From Xiphydria camelus (Eukaryota; Arthropoda; Insecta; Hymenoptera; Xiphydriidae): 64,000 bases of DNA. The notes under the pieces were generated by a model. It was not told the DNA's origin and did not search any database. It saw nothing but the letters and a program-made list of their open reading frames with translations. How positions within the stretch are numbered: position 1 is the stretch's first letter; each line of letters starts with the position of its first letter. The position numbers and the translations under genes were made by a program. The stretch spans positions 18,888,278 through 18,952,277 of the forward strand of contig OY783194.1 in NCBI GenBank assembly GCA_963678675.1. The letters run 5' to 3'. This document shows positions 22,382 through 33,700 of the stretch, one piece after another.

Positions 22382-23879
22382 CTACTGGGGACGATAAAGA
22401 TTATTAGCAAGATTATTCCTCTTTTCATTACCACTAATTTCTTGGTAACAACCACGAATGTCGTGTACTGGGTTTTCATTCACATCGTTATCAACTTCTA
22501 TTCCTTGATTAATATACTCTGGGATATTCATATCGTTATGATCTAAGCAAATATTATGTATAACGCACGCTGCCAAAACTGTCCCTGGTATTAAATCTGT
22601 GCGATTCATGTCTAAATATTTAAGTCTCCTAAATCGTCCTTTCAGGAGAGCAAACGCTCGTTCAATAACTTGCCTAGTTCTAGATACACTTTCATTGAAT
22701 TGACGTTGAACTGCATTTAAGTTTCCATTATCGATATACGGTGGGATTAGCCATTGCAATACAGGGTAAGCTTTATCTCCCAATAAAAATTCATCCCTTG
22801 GAAAGTAGCGATTTGTATTTGCTATAATATACCTGTATATATCTGAGTTTCTAAAAATCCTTACATCACTCACGGAACTTGAGTACACAATAAAACAATC
22901 TATAAATTTCAAAGATGCGTCACAAATTCCTTGCAATGTAATAGCGTAGAAGCATTTCTGGTTGATATAAGTCTCCGCATCTTCTTTAGGAGCTTTAATT
23001 GAAATGTATGATCCATCTATTGCACCAATTACATTAGAGATATTTGAAATTCTTTCGAATCTTGCTGTAGTTTCCTCAATTTCTATACCACGTGGCCATT
23101 TTATTATGTTTGGAGAAATTATGCACAGAGCATTAATTACTCGTACAAAGCATACTGATAATGATGACTTCGCCATATCAAATTTTTCACCAACGGATCT
23201 AAAAACATTTTCATAATTTATAACTACTGTACTTAAAATCTCAAGTATGATTTCAAAGAGTTGGAAATTAAGAAAACCCTTTGTTGTAGATTGACATACA
23301 GATTACTTAAGAAGTGAACAAACTAATGAATTAATTTCTGAACTGTAATTATGACTATGGTTTATAGATGGCAACTGCATTCAATGATAGAATATTGAAG
23401 CATTGATGTTATCATACCTGTATGAATCAGAAGTGGCCAATATCCAAATTACTGAAAGTAATTGTTTACGCGGGACTATCGGCGGACGACCAGCCTGTTT
23501 GTTTTCTTCCTCCTTTATTAATAGTGGGCCAACTTGTCCCAGTAAATATTCAAAAGCTTCAAACGATAATCTGAAATGACTTTGAAACTCCATGCGGGTG
23601 TAATTTGCCACAACATTTTCCATGTATCCTACAATACGCGTAGGCTTTTCTATTTCGGCCGCTACTAATATTTCATATTCTTCGTCGTCGTCAGATTCTT
23701 CCTAAAACATAAAATAAGATATAATTCGTGAAAAAATGTAATCCTTTTCAATTATTTATAGTATAATTTGAAAGCAGAATATGTATATATGTCATTGTAC
23801 TCACATTAATAGACATTATTAAGTTCTTTGCAAAAGACATGACAGTGAAATATGCAACTTTTTTAATGTTCTCCGCCAT
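22382..23879 (-). CDS. Harbinger transposase, outer copy of element C
   Basis: Mirror of the inner-copy transposase: exons 23805-23879, 23418-23701 and 22382-23198 on the minus strand, 391 residues, all three catalytic motifs intact (AIDGS, LGDKAYP, VIERAF). Its side of the element (terminal repeat at 24011-24033) is undisturbed by the nested insertion. 21734-22381 between the convergent genes is non-coding. Confidence 0.88.
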
Positions 23880-24036
23880 CCTGATAGGTTATGAGACCAC
23901 TACTTCTCCGTTCTCCTTGTTTACTCAAGCATTACTCTGGGTCGTTCACAAACGTGATGTATTCTCAGAGTTAACTCCCCCTTCGCTTAACTCTACTCTA
24001 ACCCTACTCGGAGCAAACTTTATGAACGTAGCCCAG

Positions 24037-24783
24037 GGGGCTGCCCCCGATATTCGAACCACGTGATTCTGTTGTTTTCTGCATTAGACTGTCACTCTTC
24101 GCTACGATGTGGTTGTCAGTGGTCGTTTGAGACTCATAAACGATAGATGCATAAGTATAAACACGATATTTCACAGTTTGGTGCGGTCTTATTAGTTAAT
24201 TACGTAAAGAAGAGCGCGTGAATTTTTTTCTTACTCGGGCAAAAAACCACCGTATCTATAATTCATCGGCTCCGCATCAGATAGTGTGCAACGATTTTTT
24301 AAGGTTATCTCGAACTCAAAATATACTCTCCTGCGAAGTTATTACAATTTGTGTAGTGAGCATTATTAAACGTCGTTAAAGAAGTTATTGATATAACAAA
24401 TCGTACTTTATAGACGATCTGTTTTGTGGCGAGTCGAGAAACCGCGTTGTGTCGAATTTAATGAGAACAATATAACGCGCGTACAAAGCTTTGCTGTTAT
24501 TGAACGTAGACCATATAACAATGAATCTGTGAAAATTTATTAAATTCATTCTTAAACAACGCGTTACTTTCATCACTATTGGAGCCGAGTGTTTGATTTG
24601 TCACCTAGAACCCCGTTTAATAGACAATTGTTATTTGGCTCATAGTGGCACTGAAGAAAGTACCAATCGGTTTTCCTATAAGTTGAGCACACATAGTCGT
24701 TTTGACTTCGTCATCAACGTCAAACCATACGAAGTCGAGGAGTGTTACATCGACGTAATCGAGAGCTATTGAAGGTGATCGAT
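24037..24783 (+). promoter_or_regulatory. Upstream/5' leader region of the fem-1 family gene
   Basis: No transposon ends are seen here. The sequence between Harbinger C and the first fem-1 exon is more balanced in composition than its surroundings and is open upstream of the coding start from 24706 without an ATG. It most likely holds the promoter and 5' leader. No specific element can be assigned by eye. Confidence 0.35.
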
Positions 24784-27700
24784 ATGTGGCTCATCACTCG
24801 AACACCGTCGGAAAGTTCTCTATCTAATGATCTCATTCGAGAGTGTATGTATGTAGCACCTGGTTCTCAGTTGTCATACCAAATGAGAAATCGTCTGGAG
24901 AAATGTAAGAAAGAGGAACGCAGTGAAATCGTAGCAGTCACAAAAGACGGTTGCGCACCACTCTTCATTGCGAGTAAGAGGGGCCAAGTGGAAATCGTTG
25001 AATATTTAATTACGGAGTGTGGCGCAGACATCGAACAACGCGGAATGTATGAAGTGCCCGACGACCGATCAACTCACTGTGTAACGCCGTTATGGTGTGC
25101 AGCAGTTTCCGGAAAGCTAGAGGTCGTCAAATGTCTTGTATTTCATGGAGCAGACGTAAATGCCGTCTCGGACACCGGATCGACGCCTGTGAGATCGGCG
25201 TGTTTCATGACTCGTTTAGGTAATTTGTATTTTTTCATATTTTTTAACGCTTTGGACTCTACCCCAAATAGAACAAATTCATCCAAAAGTTAGTGGATAG
25301 ACGTCTGGAAATACATAGTTACAGGTATCTTTTAGAATGCCTAAATCGTGTCTAATGTCCCAGTTTCAGGCGTCTGTGGCATGACTTGAGGATGCGTTAG
25401 GGGACTATTTTTGGACATCTGAAAGGTCTCCCGGTAAAAAAATAAGTTGGTCCCATGTGGAAATACGTGGGAACATGTGTAAACCCATGTAAATTCATGT
25501 GTGTACCTGGGAATACGTGGGAACACATGTGCTACTGACGTGGGAACGTATTCCCCATGAGAGATTTAGATTAGTCCCATAATAGGGATACATGAGAACC
25601 TATGTGACGTATGTGCGAATACATGGGAGCATATGTATTCTCACAGGAACATATCATGAAGTTGAAGCTAGCAGCTGACAGTAGCAGCCGAGCGCCAAGC
25701 GACCAGGGCCAAAGTGACGCGGGGGCGCCCGGGTGAATTAACGCGTCAATTGTATTATTTTCTTCTTGAATCTGCAAACAAAGTCGTATAGCTGTACCGA
25801 ATGAGAATTCCAGAATAAAATGATTAGTTACCTAGAAGAAGCCTTTATATAAAATCAAATTATCAGCTCTATTGACTGTAGGATCACTTTGGTAGATCCA
25901 AGATGCATCCATTTGTAACTGAGCATAACTATTCAGTTTTTCATGCTCTACTGACTAGAAAACGAATTAAGAGGGAGCAAAATCTCTAACTGTGATTTTA
26001 AGGGTACGAAACTTCCGAAACTTGCTTGCACCCGCCGTCTCTAGCTGCAGTTGGACCATTGATAGAAATTTAAAACTCATCACAACTGCTCAGTTTTTAA
26101 CGCTGTAATGATTATAAAATGAATCAAGAGGAAGCAAAACCTCTCATTGTATTTCAAATAGGGCCAAACTTCTGAAACTTGCTTGCACGCCTTCTCTCTA
26201 GCTGCAGTGTTCTACTTAGACTGTCGGTAGAAATTTGAAAAACTCAGCACAATTACTCAGTTTTAAATCAGAGCTCTCTCTCTATCTGTGTTTTTAATGG
26301 AGCCAAACTTCCGAAACTTACACGCGCCCTCCTCAGCGTAGTTTTCTACGTAAACTGTCGGTGGAAACTTCAAACTGAGAGTATAATTATTTAGTTACTG
26401 ATAAACCTCAGAATTTTATCTATAATCATTATTGGAATGTCGTCCGCGAGCAAGCAAGTTTCGGAAGTTTGGCCCTATTAAAAACACCCTCTTGCCCCCT
26501 CTTACAGCATTATCTGACCAATAGAGCATAAAAAATTGAGTAATTGTGCTCAGTTTCAAATTTCTATCAACAGTCTAAGTAGAGGTTTGAGAACATCCCG
26601 TATATACTTATATATAAATCACAGCAAGAGAAGGAACTCGTAAAATGCTTCAAATTTACTTTGTTTCCCTTTTTAACAAAACAAATATATATTTTAACAG
26701 AGATTCTTCAATGGGGGGGGGGGGGGGATTATAATAATTGTACTTTGGTGGAGGAAAAGCGTTACGTTTAAAATACAGGGTACTCTGGTACAACTAAAAT
26801 ACAGGAAACCAAACATAGGTGTCACGCGAGGGCGAGTGAGAATGCCTCAATTGCAAGTAACGAATACCGAATAGTAAAATTAAACATTCAATAGTTACTA
26901 TTGGGTGACTGCTGAGAATTACTAAAGATACGTGTAACTTTTGAACTTCAGTAGTAACTATTGAATACCAAATAGTAAAATTAAGTACTCAATAGTAACT
27001 ATTGGTAAGTATTGAATGAAATTTTTTACTTTCAGTAGTATCAAACTATTGTATATCCAATAGTAAAGTGTTCAATAGTAACTATTGAGGACTATTGGAA
27101 TCCCCAATAGTAATTATTGAAGACTATTGATCTGTCAATAGTTATTATTGAAAACTGTTGGCCAATCAATCGTTTTTTTTGCAAAGGAGTAGAACACTAG
27201 CTAGAGAGAGCGCATGCAAGATAGTTTCAAAAGTTTCAATAGTGTCAAATTTCTATCGTCGGTTTAAGTACATAAACAGCTGCAGCTAGAGAGAGCGCGT
27301 GCAAGCAAGTTTTGGAAGTTTTATTCCATTAAAAACGTAGTTAGGGCCAGTTTTACCAACAGGTATAAACGCGGTATAGCGCTATACTGAGAATAACCAT
27401 AAGGCTTATTGCTGGTTATTCTCAGTATAGCGCTATACCGCGTTTATACCGTGTTGGTAAAACCGGCACTTAGAGGTTTTGTTCCCTCTTGATTCATTTT
27501 CTAGTCGGTAGAACATGAAAAATTGAATAGTTATGCTTCATATAATCAATAGAGCTGATAATTTAATTTTATATGAAGGTTTCCTCTAAATTCTAATCAT
27601 TTTATTGTGGAATACTTATTGAGTACAGCTGTATGATACTGTTTGCAGACTCAAGAAGGAAATAATACAATGGGCATGTTCACGATTTTTTTGCTCATTC

Positions 27701-30700
27701 GTTAAAACTTCTTGTGCTTATTAATAAGATGTGTTTGTTTTTTTTCTGAGCACTAATTTCTTTTTTTTTTAATGTTTAAAGTTTGACTTCGATTCAAACG
27801 AAATCTTTAGTGACGTCACTAAAGCCATTGGCAAGGGGTTTGTGAATGGTGGGGAATCTGTTGCCCGACTCTACTTGGTCAGTTAAAATGGCGGTGAAAG
27901 TGCGACGCTTTAAAGCGAATGCCTTTTTTAACATCTCAAAAATAATGGAAAAACATTTTTTTAATGACCCATTTTTTACCTACATTACTTTAATACCCTA
28001 ATCTTCCGATTCATGCACTTTAAACAGTTGTACAAAAAGTTGTGACCATGCCCATTGACGCGTCAATTCACCCGAGTGCCCCCGCGCCACTTTGACCATG
28101 GCCGCTTGGCGCTCGGTTGCTAACGTCAGTTGCTAGCTTCGGTTTCATGAATATATCCCAATTTATAAGATCCAATTGGTGGTCACGTAGAAAGATACGG
28201 GGTGTTCCGCTCAGGATAGTCATGGCGTGTGTGGTCTAATTTGCCAATACTTGTCTCGCCAACCAATGATGGATTGACGGTATAAGCATTGATTGACAGT
28301 CACATTCCCCTTACCCCACTCATTTATCAGCTGCGTTCGCTACATTCAGGACCGGTTTATTCACCTCCTGTTAAATTAATCTGAAAGGTAATTTCTATGG
28401 AAACAATTGTCAGTACAATTGTATCCAAGGTAATTATCTGCTGGGTACATTTAACTGAAGGTGAATAAACCGGCCCTCAGAGGGGAGAGTGAGTGACACT
28501 GATGGATATAGACAATCGATAGTTATTTTCAGATTAGGAAATTCACGCAGTGTCAGCGAAGTGCAGTGAAGTATAATAATTATACCGTGATACACGGCGT
28601 GTGAAAAGCATCTTCGAATGCGAAACCTTACGGAGAATTAACATTAGGCTGTGTAAGTAAAGGAATAAAATTAAATGTCATCAATTTAATGAATTTCAGT
28701 TAACCCCGCCTCTGACAGACGGCTACGATTGCAGAACTGGTAGTGAATATTGTAAAGCATTCTTGGAAGACGATCTCCAAAACATGGCAAAATTGCAATT
28801 AAAATAATTAGCCCTTCTTCATTCACTCTCGATTTCGAAAAATCGAAAGTGGGGTTAACTAAAATTCATTCAATTAATGACACTTTTATTAACTTTATTC
28901 TTTTACTTGCACAATCTAGTGTCGACTCTTCGTAAGGTTTCATGTCTGAAGATGCTTTTCACACGCCATATCACGATACGATTATTTTACTTGACTGCAC
29001 TTCACTGACACTGCACGAATTTCGTAACCTAAAAATAGCTATATCGATGATCTATACCCAAGTAACACACTTGTCCGAAAGATGTTTAAAAGACGACTCT
29101 TTGAGGATTCCTTTGCGGATGTACGAAAAGTCAACTTAAAGACAACTTTTCGTATGCCGCGAGGATGACTACTTGTGATCACCGAAAAGACGTCTGCTTT
29201 GGGATACCTTTTTAGACGTACGAAAAGTCAACTTAAAGACAACATTTCGTCCGTCCGAGAAAATAATTATTTTCATAAGAGCAATTACATTTATTGTTAG
29301 ATCAATGTGAAAAATATTGCCATATACTACACCAGTTCTAAAGAGTGTAAGGCATACAAAAAATTTAAAAGAAAATAGAAAATGCCAAATATTTAAGTAA
29401 TAATTAAATACTAAAGTTCCCATACAGCACAGCAAGCTTACATAAATATTGCAAGAATATTGCTCTGAGAGAATGGCAACATTTCAGTATTATTTCGCAA
29501 TGTTTCATCAATATTCCTGCAATATTCAAATGTCCGCCTCTCTGCAATATTACACTGCAATATCTCTGCGTGCGCATAAAAAGTATAATAAATAACTTTC
29601 TTTTGTATACAGTATGTCCCATAGGTAACGCAAGTATTTAAATTTCCCTGACATTTGATTTTGGCAGTGCTTGGAACGGTGCTGTAGTTAGAGTTGGCTT
29701 CAGAAGAGTGCGCTGCGTTCTTATGAGCCGTGTTTCGAGAGCGAAAAGTGTAAAACGTCTGATTTCCCGGGAACTGTCAATTCGGGAGATCGGAGCGCCT
29801 AACCTCCAAATTAACTGAATTTGTAAATAATGGTAAATCATGTGTAGAAGTGATGAGAAATAATCATACAGGTTTCGAAATACGGCTCGTAGAACGCAGC
29901 GCACTCTTCTGAAGCCAACTCTAATAGACTAAGAGCTAGCAACGTCACGAAAAAGTTAATTTTAGTTCGGCTGGTTTTTTGATATATCATTTCTTATTGA
30001 AGTTAGGTAGGGATGCAGTAGGTCTGGCACCTGGGAGCGGTTGCGTTTACTTCTGCGCATCCCTTCTGTACAAGTAAAAAATAGGGTAAAATATAGGATT
30101 ATCTCGAAATTGATTGCAGGTATCGAAGAAAAGTTTAGATAAAAAGTGTTTATCTATATTTTTACTGTAAAAAAGTTGCTACGCATTTTTCACATATCTT
30201 CACTGCGTTTCGAGATAATCGAGTTCAAAGTTAAACAGAGACTGCGGCATCTGTCCCACTTTTACCCTAGGCATTTTGAAATCATTTTGATAAATTTTTT
30301 TTTTCATAATTTTGTATGTCTTTTTAGTAATAGAAATTTATAATTGCCAGACAGTTTTGTTGTTGCTAACAGTGCGCCAGATCCAATTTTAATTATTAAA
30401 AATAATAATTTTCAAGCCATTGTAGTATAGCTGAAATTTTAACATAATATAGTTCTGTAATCAACGAATACACTATTAATTAGCCACATGGAAATTCCGT
30501 TGTTTAATTAGGAATCAGACCAATTTAAGTCTCGGGGAGAATAGGTGAGTTAGAAGAGTGCGACAGCTTATTCGTTGGTTGCGGGAGAGAGAGATAACTG
30601 TGCAGAGAGAGCAGAAGGGATGCGCAGAAGTAAACGCAACCGCTCCCAGGTGCCAGACCTACCGCATCCTTACCTAACTTCAATAAGACATGAAATATCA

Positions 30701-33700
30701 AAAAACCAGCCGACCTAAAATTCATTCTCGAAAACGTTGCTAGCTCTCGGTCTATAACTAAAGCACCGTTCCAAGCACTACCAAAGTCAAATGTCAGGGA
30801 AATTGAAATACTTGCGTTACCAATGGGACATACTGTATTTCCTGTTTTGTGTGCTTGAGTTTCTACTTCTTGCTGTATTAACCTTCGAGCGCCTGCGCCA
30901 GAAATAGTGACACAGTCTCCCGCGCTAGGCGGCCATTTGGCCGCTCAATATTTTTTTTTTCGTTTTCTGTTATTCTAACTTCATATTTACTGGTTACTAA
31001 AGGGTAACTGGTTGAGATAACATTAGCATTTCATTTGAACAAACTTTAATAAAACGAAAAATCAAAATGGCACATGTAGCAAGGAGAAATCCCCATGTTT
31101 AACTCAAAAGTCCTTGTATCCAAAAATCAATTTTTGGATACAAAATCTTGCGAAGAAACGAGTAAATGAGGATTACGTCGGGGTTTCACCGTTCGATTCA
31201 CACTGATAAAGAAATGCCGCGCGTTTTTCGAAAAAGGCGGCCAATTGGCCGCCCACGCAGGCGCTCGAAAGTTAGGAGCCTATTTCACGGATCCGACATG
31301 TCGGATTGTCGTATACGACAAGTCACTCCGATTGGCTGTGACAGAAAGTGGTGGTGGGGGAAATCTGTCGGACCGACGGTATTTTTCGTCGTACGAAAGT
31401 TGAGCAGTGTCGAACTTCAAGCGACGGTTTCGTACGACAATAAATAGAGTCGTGCATGGCCGTATGATGGCGCGATAGTATGTTACGTTCAACGCCACCG
31501 ATGGCTATCTGAGAAATATTGACACATCCTGAACAGCGAAGTCGAGAAGCTCCCTTCGACTTGTCTTGTCTTAGCTCGTATTGTTCAATGCGTGCGTTTT
31601 TTGATTTTTTTGTCACACGTATTTGTGAATTCATTTGACTTATTATAATGAGGAGCCGGACTGCCAAACTTCACCACTTGGCGGCACCACCATTTCCAGA
31701 CTGTCGTAGCGACAAACAGAAGTGTTGTCAATCGACCATATTTCATGCATCCGACAAAATACCTGCGACGGACCCCCCACCCGATTTTTGCACAACCAAT
31801 CGGAGTGACTTGTCGTATACGACAATCCGACATGTCGGATCCGTGAAATAGGCTCCTTAACCCTTCGTTGCTCGCTAGAAACCTACGAACTTAGGTGGTC
31901 GCATGGCGAGCGCTGAGCCGCCGTGCTAAACGGAGCACGCTGTTGCCACATTACCGGCTACTTTACACTGAATGGGAGACGAATGTAAGTGCGTCGTAGC
32001 AACACTGTATCTCGAGCGTTTGTCGGAGAGCTACTCGCACTGGGTGGTTCGGCGCCGCTTTTCCGTTCGCTCGGACAATTATCATTTTTTTTAGTTGCGC
32101 AAGTGTATTTTTTGAAAAATTATAGCCACGAGCCGTTTCAAAAATGTTTAAAGGAAGCATTATTATTTTTTTTTCAAATTTTTCTAATAGTAAAAAACAT
32201 ACAAAATGACTTAAAATCTAAAAACGGCGGCGCCGCACTCACATAGCTAGCAACGAAGGGTTAACACTTCTATCGACCAATCTCAGACTTATTCCACGAT
32301 TAAACTTTTTCTGGTTTTTTCGCGGCGTGATCCCGGGACTCTCTGCATATCGTCGGCTTTATGTGAAAATGGCGTAAGTCACAAAAGTGTAATTTTACAG
32401 GAGAGTAAAAAACTGTTTAATTTAAAATAATTACCTTAAAAATTTACCTATATTTGGTAACTCGTATAAGAACATTATCTTACGTTAAAAATATTGAGCA
32501 AAATATATTAATATGCATTTTCCCTCAAAATAATGGACTTATGCATATTTCATTTCAAGATGTTTGGGCTTAGGCGGTAAAATAAGTAGGGGAAACTGGG
32601 GCACAGTGAAACATGGGGTACAGTGAAACATTTGTAATACTGTAATAAATACTTCTATTAATGCTTGTCGCTCCACATAGATAAACTCACAGTAAGCCTT
32701 TCCACAGATCCGCACCAATTCCCAGTAACTAACGGTTATATTTTCGAAACTAAGCTACGTTTGTGCCTTCGACTAACGAAAGTAAAATTTTGGTAAGTTA
32801 AATATTTTGCTTTAAACTTTTAAAACTAACTTAATTAAAAAATCAGGGGATAAGTTATTTACAATAATTGTTATGTTGGCTATTACTTTGCTAGCTTGAT
32901 ATTTTTATAAATGTAATTAGTCCATGATACTTAATCTCAAATCAGTAGTAGACTCATATGGGTTACAGTGAAACACCAGAAAGGTTAAGGACGGAAATGA
33001 CTTATGTTTAATATGTAACATTCCCTGGAAAAATTACTCCGGTCCTGAATGGATTTGTTGCACCGACTGCAATAACTGGATTTGTGGTTATTGCAACAAT
33101 GACAGCAGTGATCCATATTATAAATGCTCAAATTGTACTAACAGATTTTAGCAGTGATGACAGCGTTGCTAATACAGATTATGTTCTGTAATCCAAATTT
33201 TTTCCTTTTAGAAACTATTCAGTTTTACTTATTTTAGAGAAGTTGGTTAATAAATGTTTTAAAAAAATATTACTTCTAAATGTTTCATACTGCCCCACGT
33301 GAAGTTTCACTGTACCCCACTAGTGAAACACAGTGAAACACTTACACCTTTTTTTTTTCAAGGAACATATTGTTAATTTTAGACATTTGATATAAACATG
33401 AGATATTGTGTATGTTGCTAAATGATGTAATATTTGCATAGAACTTAGTTTTAACCTTTTACATCAATATTTGTAGAAAATATGGCATTTCAAACTTTTT
33501 CGTTTCACTGTGCCCCAATCTCCCCTAATAGTTCGAGTTGGAACAAGTATTTTATTCTAAAATTTAAATGCTAAATGACGCCGTGAGCGCAATAGTGGAC
33601 TAATCCACAAAGTGTGATTTTTGTTTTAATGCGGAATTGAAACTGTTAAATTAGTATCTTATTGTTAGTTAAATAGTATTAAACCTTATGTGTTTATATA

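Larger units (their letters stand above)
17021..24033 (-). mobile_element. Harbinger element C, outer copy, split by an inverted copy of itself
   Basis: The outer copy consists of 17021-17180 and 20689-24033, together 3505 bp. Its ends are GGCCGCGTTCATAAAGTTTA and, inverted, GGCTACGTTCATAAAGTTTG. It is flanked by CAG at 17018-17020 and 24034-24036. It is interrupted after CATCAAACAG at 17180 by a full second copy. The minus strand carries the transposase and the plus strand the Myb-like gene. Confidence 0.88.
25640..28160. mobile_element. Large foldback element, about 2.5 kb
   Basis: The left arm (GAAGCTAGCAGCTGAC, GAGCGCCAAGCG, GGGTGAATTAACGCGTCAATT) is mirrored at 28060-28150. Complementarity continues inward through the region near 25830/27560 to the middle. 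Within the arms a unit of about 140 bp with CTTCCGAAACTTGCTTGCA and CTAGCTGCAG is repeated directly in the left arm (about 25995, 26165, 26295) and inverted in the right part (about 26450, 27200, 27300). A poly-G run of 17 lies at 26714. Later insertions are 27344-27469 and 27671-28054. No transposase. Confidence 0.75.

Noticed and set aside
26714..26730. Poly-G runs here and near 34812, 56215 and 58801
   Set aside because: Simple homopolymers of uncertain length; no evidence for a functional G-quadruplex array.
31166..31833. Several open frames over the Harbinger-like MITE
   Set aside because: They run through the inverted arms on both strands and are reflections of the palindrome; no protein motif.
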